Below, piece by piece: positions 56,743 to 64,000 of a stretch of DNA of 64,000 bases. Made by a program: the position numbers and the translations under genes. The notes beneath the pieces are model-generated. The model saw only the letters and a program-made list of their open reading frames with translations. It had not been told where the DNA came from and did not search any database. The DNA comes from Candolleomyces eurysporus (lineage: Eukaryota; Basidiomycota; Agaricomycetes; Agaricales; Psathyrellaceae). Location of the stretch: contig JANBPK010000929.1 in the NCBI GenBank assembly GCA_027579435.1, positions 57,133-121,132 on the forward strand, read 5' to 3'. Position 1 is the first letter of the stretch, and each line of letters opens with the position of its first letter.

Positions 56743-59700
56743 TCATTTTCGGGGACACCCCTAGGGCAAGCCAGGCGTCTAGATCGCGAAACCTTCCTCG
56801 GAAAGCCGAGTGCAAACGGAAACAGACCACCAAGTCCAAGCAGGATCATCCCAGCCTCATACACTCTACCGTACGTACCCCCAACAGTCCAGCCGTTTTC
56901 CGCTGCTGAGTTTCTCCCCAGAGCACCCCTTAGATCCCCCCCCAAGACCCTCTTCCCCCACACGGGAACCTCACCCAGACGAAGGGAACAGCAACGAACC
57001 CGCCCTTGCGCGATTTGCACGCCAGAAACAACGTGAAGCCGCATTGCTAGCTGCACGACCGGGTGGCACCAAAGTTATAACCTCCCCACCCAACCCCACC
57101 AGGTGGAACGTCAAAGACACAACAGTTAATATTGCCACCGCGTTCACACAAGCAGCCAACTCGGGCAGTGATATGGCACCAGCATACAACCCCAACCATT
57201 CGTGGGCCTCGTCGTCTCGCACCTCGACCCACGTCCCACGGAGTACTTCCGTGGAGTACGAGCAGCAAGCCTCTGCCACTCAAGGACGGCGTCTAGGGGT
57301 CCCAAACCGCTTCCCTGGCCGAGGTGCCACTGCTGGTCAGAAACCCCCGTCAAAAAGCCGCTCATTGCAACACGTGCCCGATTCAGAAGGAGAAGAAGTT
57401 GGCCCCGGTGGCAGAGCAAAGAGTCCTTTCGAGCAGATTGTTGAAGCGGCAAGGAATGCACTAGACCCTGCCATCTACTATCTCCGTCAAAAGTCCACCG
57501 AACCTGAAAACCGATCCGGCGAACACTCGCAGGGCTCGATCAACGGAAGTCATGCTGGCAATGACTCCAGTTATAACTATGAAGAAGAGGAGCGGTTTGT
57601 GCAGAAGTCGCAGGCGCAGACGCAGAGTCAGCGGAATGCAGCGAAGCCTAGAAAANGGCCGGATATCGGTGGACAACCAAGCATGGAAGCCCTCGACATC
57701 GGATATGGAGGACTCGGACGATGACGAGCCGGAGAAGAGGCAGAGAAGAAAGAAGAATATGTCGATATCAAGAATGACAAACCTCCCCACTGTGGTCGAC
57801 GGAAAGACGACGAAGAAACGGAGACCCAAGGGTAGCAAGAGCATAAGCGGAGGTTTCGATGATGACGATGCCGTCAGTGAGGATAACTCCCATACCGATA
57901 TTGTACGTCCCTTCCCCTCTTTGTACTTCTTCATAGCTCACCCCGTCTCAGTCCGCGTCAATGTCAGCGGCACAGCTTCGAGCATCAGTCCCTCGGTTGT
58001 CTGTCGAACCTCCGGCTGAGACGTCTACAGACTTCTCGATGGACGTCGCAGAACAAGGACTCCAATCGATACCTGAAGTTCCAGAAGAAGATATCGCTGC
58101 CTCGAAGACAGCATCGGAGAAACCACGAATGCGATCTCGTCGCACCTCCCGATCCGCCACCCCCATCCCCCGATCTCAACGATTCTCGATTGGCGCTCTA
58201 TTGGGCACATTCATTCGATACATCGTCACCACTATCACCGGTTTCTTACTATTCATCGTCAAGTTGCTCTCATCGACATTTTTCCTGTTCGGCCGTGCCA
58301 CCGGCACCGTTTGGGATGTTCTGCTTAACCGACCATACCAATGGGCCACTGGTCGAAACCGGGGAGCTGTGGTGTCTTTGGTCAAGTACATTGTCCTTGC
58401 TGTATCTATCTTGTCGGCTTGGTATGCGCTCCAAAACCCTGCAATCTCGTCAAGGCTCCCCTCGCTATCTATCGGTCGCCAATCCCCAGATCCCATTTTC
58501 ACCGCACCCGGCGCTCCTGTAGCCAACATCGACGAACTCGTGAAGAGGTTAACGCAAATCGAGACAGCACTGACCGCACTATCGAGCGATAATGCGAAGA
58601 TCAAGCTCAAGACTGAGGATGGCGTCAAGAGCTATGCGGACGTTCTCCAACGTATAGGCTCGGTCGAGGGACGGATCGCTTCAGAAGCTCAGAGGATCAG
58701 TGACGCTGAAAGTCAAGCAAGGGATGGTATCAGCCGGAGCATCAGCACCGTCAAGCAGGAAGTCGAAGACCTCCAAGCTCAGCTCGAAGTTCAAAAAAGG
58801 CAGCAAGAGAAGGAGAAGCAGCAGCAGCAGCAACAGCGACCCGCCGAACCCGCGAACGACGAAGAAGCCAGGAACAGATTGCGCGCGCTCGAAGAACGAG
58901 TTGGATCTGTCGAAGGTGGTGTCAAAGAAGCTTTGGAACTGGGCAAGAAGGTTTCGTCGATCCCTGCGCCCGCACCTCCTGCTCCGGCACCGAGCCACGG
59001 CGCTGCATGGTGGAGCAAGATCATCTCGAAGACTGGGAACAAGGAGGGTCTCAAGATCACCACTCCCGATGGCCAGGACGTTACCGGACTTATCTCGCAC
59101 CTCGTCGACAACGCTGTATCCGTCATCGGGGAAAGACGGTCTCGCGAAACCGGACTTTGCGATGTACAGCGCGGGTGGACGTGTCATTCCATCGCTTACC
59201 TCTCCGACGTTTGAAGTCAAACCCTCGACTGTGCGCTCGACGATTGTGGGCATGTTGACTGGGAATGGGTATGCGATTGGGCACCCGCCGGTTATTGCGA
59301 TTGAGCCTGGACTGCATGCGGGGAGATGTTGGCCTATCGCTGGGCCTACCGGTCAGTTGGGTGTGGCGTTGGCCGTGCCTGCATATATCGACGAGATTAC
59401 TGTTGACCATGTTGCCAAGGAGGTTGCGTTTGATATGCGGACGGCCCCGAGGCAGATGGAGGTGTGGGGCTTGGTGGAAGGGCAGGATAATGTGGAGAAG
59501 TTGAGGGAGTATAGGCAGCAGAAGATCGCCAAGAGGAAGGAGGAGCTGGAGGCTGCTGGTGAGGTTTTGGATGAGGAGTGGGAGAAGAGGGAGTTGGAGA
59601 AGGAGAGGGAGGGCTATCCTGCGACTTTGCCCAAGAATCCCGAGTATCTCAGGATTGCCAAGTTCACGTATGATATCCATGCGTCTCAGAACGTCCAGAC

Positions 59701-59887
59701 GTTCAAAGTCGATCCGGAAGTCAAGAAGCTTGGTTTGGACTTTGGTGTCGTTGTGGCGAGGGTGTTGAACAACTGGGGACATGACAGCTATACGTGCTTG
59801 TATAGGTTTAGGGTCCATGGGCAGATGTTGGGTGAGGTGCCCGAGCCGTACTCGGAGCCTCAGGAACAGGAAGCTCTGTCGTCGTGA
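56743..59887 (+). CDS. SUN-domain nuclear envelope protein (Sad1-like)
   Basis: An inner nuclear membrane protein of the LINC complex that links chromatin or the spindle pole body to cytoskeletal KASH partners. Start MSFSGTPLGQARRLD at 56743. A 40-bp intron (56872-56911) is needed to reach FSPEHPLDPPPRPSSP. The N at 57656 adds one base; without it KPRKGRISVDNQAW is in frame. An intron follows near 57902-57951, then SASMSAAQLRASV. Two hydrophobic segments (about 58213-58290 and 58369-58431) are followed by a lumenal coiled coil with a Gln run (58818-58836). The SUN domain (FAMYSAGGRVIPSLTSP, NGYAIGHPP, CWPIAG, AYIDEITVDHVAKEVAFD) lies at about 59130-59840. A +1 shift at about 59120-59135 with no N separates coiled coil from SUN domain; I suspect an assembly error. 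Confidence 0.88.
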
Positions 59888-62022
59888 TTGTGATTTTCAA
59901 GCATTAGCAAGCCACGAACCCTTACGACCTCTTACGACTCCTCATCCTCATTGGCTCATCTCGCAATTCACTCGCTCCATCTAGTCAAGCAAAAACCCTT
60001 CAAGCTCGTTACGAATTCAAGGATCCCGCCTGCGCTACCCCCTCCATCCATCTTGCTCCTCCTTCTCCCTGCAATGCTCCTCATCAATACTGAAGATTTC
60101 ATTTTTATTCTGAATTATTCCATTCCTTCTTTTTGTTCTTGCTTTATTTCCCTCCTTAAACCGTTCCCTGCCCCTACCCCTCCTTCTCTGGTTTCATTTT
60201 CCCCCTTCAACGACGGCCTTCTAATATTAATAAATCGGTAAACCGACATACAATTTTCTTTTAACCGGGGACGAGCAAAGGACAGACGACTCCCGCTCAC
60301 ATGTCTGCCACGATACATCGTGCACTCCTTCTTTCCTTTATGTCTTGTTCTTTCTTGACTGGGTTCTTTTTTTCTATGTGGTACTGTACTTGTTCTCGTT
60401 GTGGCTCATTATGATCAATCAATCAATCTTTTCTCTTGTCTTTTATCGTTGTATTCACTCAATCATGTACAGTATTATGTTATTTATGATATAATACTGA
60501 TGCTCCTTACTAACGTGTTGACTTCTTCCACTCACTTCTTTTGGTAACCTTCGTTGTGCACAGTTGTTCGTTCTCGTGGCGTCGGTTCGTTAGAATAGAA
60601 GGGCGACCCCTCACTCTCTCTCCCACCTGATCCACCGAGAGCATTGCCACTAGCTAACTTCTCTTTTTGGGGGCAGCACAAACATTAAAGCGACCAATTC
60701 AACGACTTCGGGTCAGGTTTGAGCAAGTTACTATGTCTGGCTCAAGACTGCTGTTCCAACGGTTCCTTCATATCTATCACTGCCATGCACGGTCAAGTCC
60801 GGCTAAGCGCTCAATTTAAATCGCCAAAAGGTGTCCATTAATGGTCCCAGCCTTTAGGTCGACGGTATCGGAGTAGAGTACGCTACGGATGACGGCGAAA
60901 ATGTCACAACGAGCCACGCTAAATCGACCAAGTTCAAATGCTCGGACCGCAACTCGAAGGTGCGCACTATCTATGAGTAGAGACTTTGACAAATCGCGAT
61001 CGCGTTGAGAGCTGCATATTCGGCGTCAGATGAGAATATTGCTGCTATTTCTTTGCGGTCCTTCCCCCTGGGATGTTAAGGTTTCGATGATACCGTGATA
61101 ATAACAAACATTGGGAAGTTCAGTTGATTGCATTCAGCCTACTGACGCCGTGCTACTGATGGGTTCCCAATCTTTGTTCAGAACCGGTTTCAGACATTCG
61201 CATACGATCGAAAAGTTGGGTGTTAGCCTTTCCGGCTCGAGTACTCGCGCTCTGTTTAGATTAGCAGTTTCTAGGCCACAAACGTTGCCTGCACTCGTTC
61301 CTGCATGGCCACTCATTCCGTGATGGGCTGATTGAAGGCGGACAACTTGAAGATGAAAATTGACCAGTGTGAAGCGACACGCACACACCACGAGAAAATG
61401 TGAGAAAGCGGATCGCTTGCGAAGACTTCGATGGAGCGGTGTTCAGATTGGTGAGCCCCTCGTCCCTAGACAACTAAGTTCCTCAGGCTGGTCAAACACG
61501 AACTTCGCCAACGACGGATACCTTTGGTCGGGTCTCTCGAGACTAGCTGGCGTGGACTTGATTAACTGTGGAGTAGTAATAACATCGACTTGGAGAGCTC
61601 GAATAAATTTACATCATCAAAACGGAGCTTAGACATAGGAATGTACATAGGTATACAGTCACCGAACCCCGAATGAGAAATCAGCATAGCAAATATCGGA
61701 ATAGAGCGTTTAAAGAGGCATAGCGACATGAATTCGAATGATCACCCGTACACACATTCAGCAAGCCGAAAAGAGGATTGGGTAACCTAAAAGACATCAT
61801 TAGTGGAGAGGCAGCACCCTATCAAAACCCTGTCGGTGTCGAGGAGCGAGAATGCGGTAGGGACAAGCGACGATGGGACAAGGGAAAGGGAGAGAAGGAA
61901 AGAGGAATGCTAGTGAGTAGGATGCATCGCTCTAAGTCGATCCTCCTTGAGGTAGGTCTTGATTATTTCAGGTAGTGTCGCATACTTGAAACTATCGGTT
62001 GAGATATTGTTGAAAAGGTCGT
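59888..62022. other. Long intergenic region, no gene recognised
   Basis: Pyrimidine- and AT-rich 3' flank of the SUN gene up to about 60540 (TCAATCAATCAATC near 60415), then only short frames. A minus-strand frame at 61910-62101 (NLPQPWLSFRWGLLND) has protein-like composition and could be an exon of the gene at 62023-62879. Confidence 0.4.
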
Positions 62023-62879
62023 TCAACAGACCCCATCTGAAGGAGAGCCATGGTTGAGGGAGGTTCCAGTGGGGTTTCTGAACCAGGCCAAAAGCCACCA
62101 AATAAAGATTGACAAGCCGGCAAGAATGCCATGGCCGTTTGCGGATGGCGCATGTTGCGAGAGACCCCGACTGGTAGCATTGTGGTAGCGACCAATAGGG
62201 TCGCTTGCAGGCTCACGATCTACAGCAATATGGTGAGCTCAGAGCGATGCACAAGCATAAACTAAAAAAATGATTACTTCGTGGTTGTGAATTGCCATGT
62301 CCAACAAAGTCCGTGTCGATGCTCTCAAATCCTGGTGAAGGGAATTCGGCCAGATGGGGGGATGCTAGTGGCAACCTTCAGCCTGAGAAGAGCGATGTCG
62401 GTGTAAAATGTTTGCAACGTACATGGCGGACTGCACCTGTGCCGCCGTTGAGGGTAACGGCTCGCGCCCGGACGAGCTGATTCAGTCGAGTAAGCCTGGC
62501 CGGGAGTCCGCTCAGTCCCTAGGAATAATTTGAGTCGTACATCTCGGCGGCAGCAATGACCTAACTTACGGAAGGTCCATTTGGCATCGCCGTGAAGGCT
62601 GGAGTTATGGGCCTGGGTTGAACTGGCATTATTTGAGTTGATAGTCTCGATAGTTTTCTGGTTCTGAGAGTTGTGGTAGTTATTGTAGACTGCGTGGGAT
62701 TGGTCGATGTAGATGGCGAACGCAGGAGCAGTCGGCGTTTCGCGCCCTTTATGGAGAGGATATGAATAGTTTTCCTGAGATGATAGTTGTTCAGGCATGT
62801 CTAGGACTGAGAATGCAGAGATGGTGACGTCCAGATGAGTGTAGCGGCGGGTTGTAGAAGTGGAAATGGGATGCAACAA
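62023..62879 (-). CDS. Tentative spliced hypothetical gene with C-terminal membrane segment
   Basis: The first exon from ATG 62879 (or 62795, MPEQLSSQENYSYPLHKG) codes an Asn/Ser/Thr-rich stretch ending SSLHGDAKWTF, where GTAAGT offers a donor. After one or more introns I cannot place, an exon starting after CTGTAG near 62221 reads DREPASDPIGRYHNATSRG, then a hydrophobic ILAGLSIFIWWLLAWF and a stop at 62023. No family recognised. The middle exons and frame are uncertain, so this is a gene suspicion, not a model. Confidence 0.35.
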
Positions 62880-63146
62880 TCCGTGCTGCCTTGATATTTG
62901 TACTTTCGTTTGCCCATTGAAAAGAGCGATTTCAGTATCTCCATTGGGTCATTGTGACAGTCAGTTCATACGCGGTCCGACGGCAGAAGTAGTGACGCAG
63001 GAGACATGAGGTGGAGGTCCACATTTCATATCAGAAACCAATGCAGCTGAGACGTTAATCAAAGGGTTTTCATTTACCTCGGGGAAGCAGAATCCTGGGG
63101 TGAATACAGATAATGGTAGGGAAGGGACTGGTGCAAGAAGTTCTAA
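62880..63146. other. Intergenic, no gene recognised
   Basis: Nothing supported on either strand; a promoter for the tentative gene on the minus strand would lie here. Confidence 0.35.
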
Positions 63147-63240
63147 AATTCCACTGCATCAGGCTAAGTAGGACAGGATGTACTACAGATCACACAGGTA
63201 TCTTACAATTCCACTCCATCAGGCTAAACAGGACAGGATG
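63147..63240 (+). repeat. Two direct 34-bp repeats
   Basis: Units at 63147-63180 and 63207-63240 share 31 of 34 bases (AATTCCACT-CATCAGGCTAA--AGGACAGGATG), spaced with a 60-bp period. Confidence 0.85.
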
Positions 63241-63780
63241 CATCACCCCACCTCTTATTAGGCGAATGAGAGGCGAACGAATACTCATCTCTAATTCTCA
63301 GAGCCGTGATATAGGGCCAGGCCATCACATCGGTTCTGGCAGAAAGCAAGCCTTGAGGAGGAGTGGGACCCAAACTGGATAATAATTGCCCGCACTGAAT
63401 GGTCTCCGATCAGATATCTCGCGAACGAGAAAAAGATGATCGCGTGGGTAAGAAGCTATTGACTTGTGCGGCTGTTCCAAAGAAGCGTTTCATTAAGGTT
63501 GAGGAACATCGGCGGACCCGCTCATCAGATATGGGGCAAAAAGTTTAAATCTTTCAGATAAAAAGTGTGATTTGTCGTGATTTTGGGAAGTGGCCTTGAA
63601 GGGGGTTGTCGATAGTCCTCCATGGGCTGTAAAGTAGTCTCGATGGCCCATCCGTTTACGCCAGTGACTCCGGATTTGGAATCTCAAGCGGAAACGGATG
63701 GGTCGCCGAGACTGCTGTTTAAACGTTTACCTCGAGCTCCACACCTGCTTCATCACTAATACAGGGTTCATCTCTAAATT

Positions 63781-64000
63781 AGGAACATTTCGGGTCTGCA
63801 TTGAGGTCGGAGAGTAGACCCACGAGCTGATGTAGAAGGTGCCCAGTATTGAATTCCAGACAGGACCGAATGGGGATAAAACGGCGAAGAGTTTTCCACA
63901 TGATCAGCACTCCTCATCCTCATGTCTAGGAACAACATTTTGGGTTTGCATTGAGATATTAGAAGGTGCCCGGTATTGAATTCCAGGCAGGACCGAACGG
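63781..64000 (+). repeat. Direct repeat at window end
   Basis: The segment 63781-63872 recurs at 63928-64000. Both carry AGGAAC, a GGGT-TGCATTGAG stretch, AGAAGGTGCCC and TATTGAATTCCAG-CAGGACCGAA; the second lacks about 23 internal bases and runs off the window. Confidence 0.8.

Noticed and set aside
58681..59818. Minus-strand open frames of 190 and 231 codons opposite the SUN gene
   Set aside because: They are antisense shadows of low-complexity and SUN-domain coding sequence, with no family motif.

Overview
The window is nuclear DNA from a filamentous basidiomycete, most likely an Agaricomycete mushroom-type fungus. Genes carry many short (about 45-70 bp) GT-AG introns, coding density is moderate, F-box proteins are multiplied in tandem, and there is a pair of GMC-type alcohol oxidases plus fungal forms of COQ9, eIF3j, RFC5, eIF5, BUD13, a SUN protein and a TEA/ATTS factor. 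I cannot fix the genus. The assembly is draft quality: ambiguous bases recur, and several of them coincide with +1 frame breaks in otherwise conserved genes.

Layout. 1-7.7 kb: a 3'-truncated alcohol oxidase on the minus strand and an intact paralogue on the plus strand (4960-7747) flank a START-like hypothetical gene, COQ9 and eIF3j (HCR1); the last two share a 122-bp divergent promoter. 7.8-14.6 kb: debris of an unidentified gene family, intact RFC5 with two MluI cell-cycle boxes upstream, then a second debris copy fused to a broken 3' half of RFC5. 16.4-21.3 kb: an HD-domain phosphohydrolase divergent from a ZIP7/KE4-type zinc transporter, then a diphosphoinositol-polyphosphate Nudix hydrolase. 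21.3-25.6 kb: an ambiguous-base-rich stretch in which I recognise no gene. 25.7-30.6 kb: a TEA/ATTS transcription factor, an intron-containing tRNA-Thr(UGU), and eIF5.

31-42.5 kb: an F-box/LRR-like gene, an F-box pseudogene, an inverted copy of the 11.8-14.6 kb chimeric unit, a 500-residue acidic protein of unknown function, another debris copy, and a 5'-truncated relative of the 500-residue gene. 42.6-55.2 kb: a FIST-domain protein, three intact single-exon F-box paralogues (two minus, one plus) with a fourth remnant, interrupted by BUD13 and a secreted alkaline phosphatase. 55.6-59.9 kb: a 15-bp minisatellite and a SUN-domain nuclear-envelope gene. 59.9-64 kb: mostly non-coding, with one tentative spliced gene and short direct repeats.

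Most intact genes are housekeeping functions (translation initiation, replication-clamp loading, ubiquinone synthesis, splicing, nuclear envelope, zinc and phosphate handling) and do not form a pathway cluster. The unusual content is the duplicated, decaying material between them: the RFC5-linked family, the F-box expansion and the alcohol oxidase pair. I see no reverse transcriptase, polyketide or non-ribosomal peptide gene, and no CRISPR array. Exon structures and introns were inferred by hand from splice signals and family knowledge.
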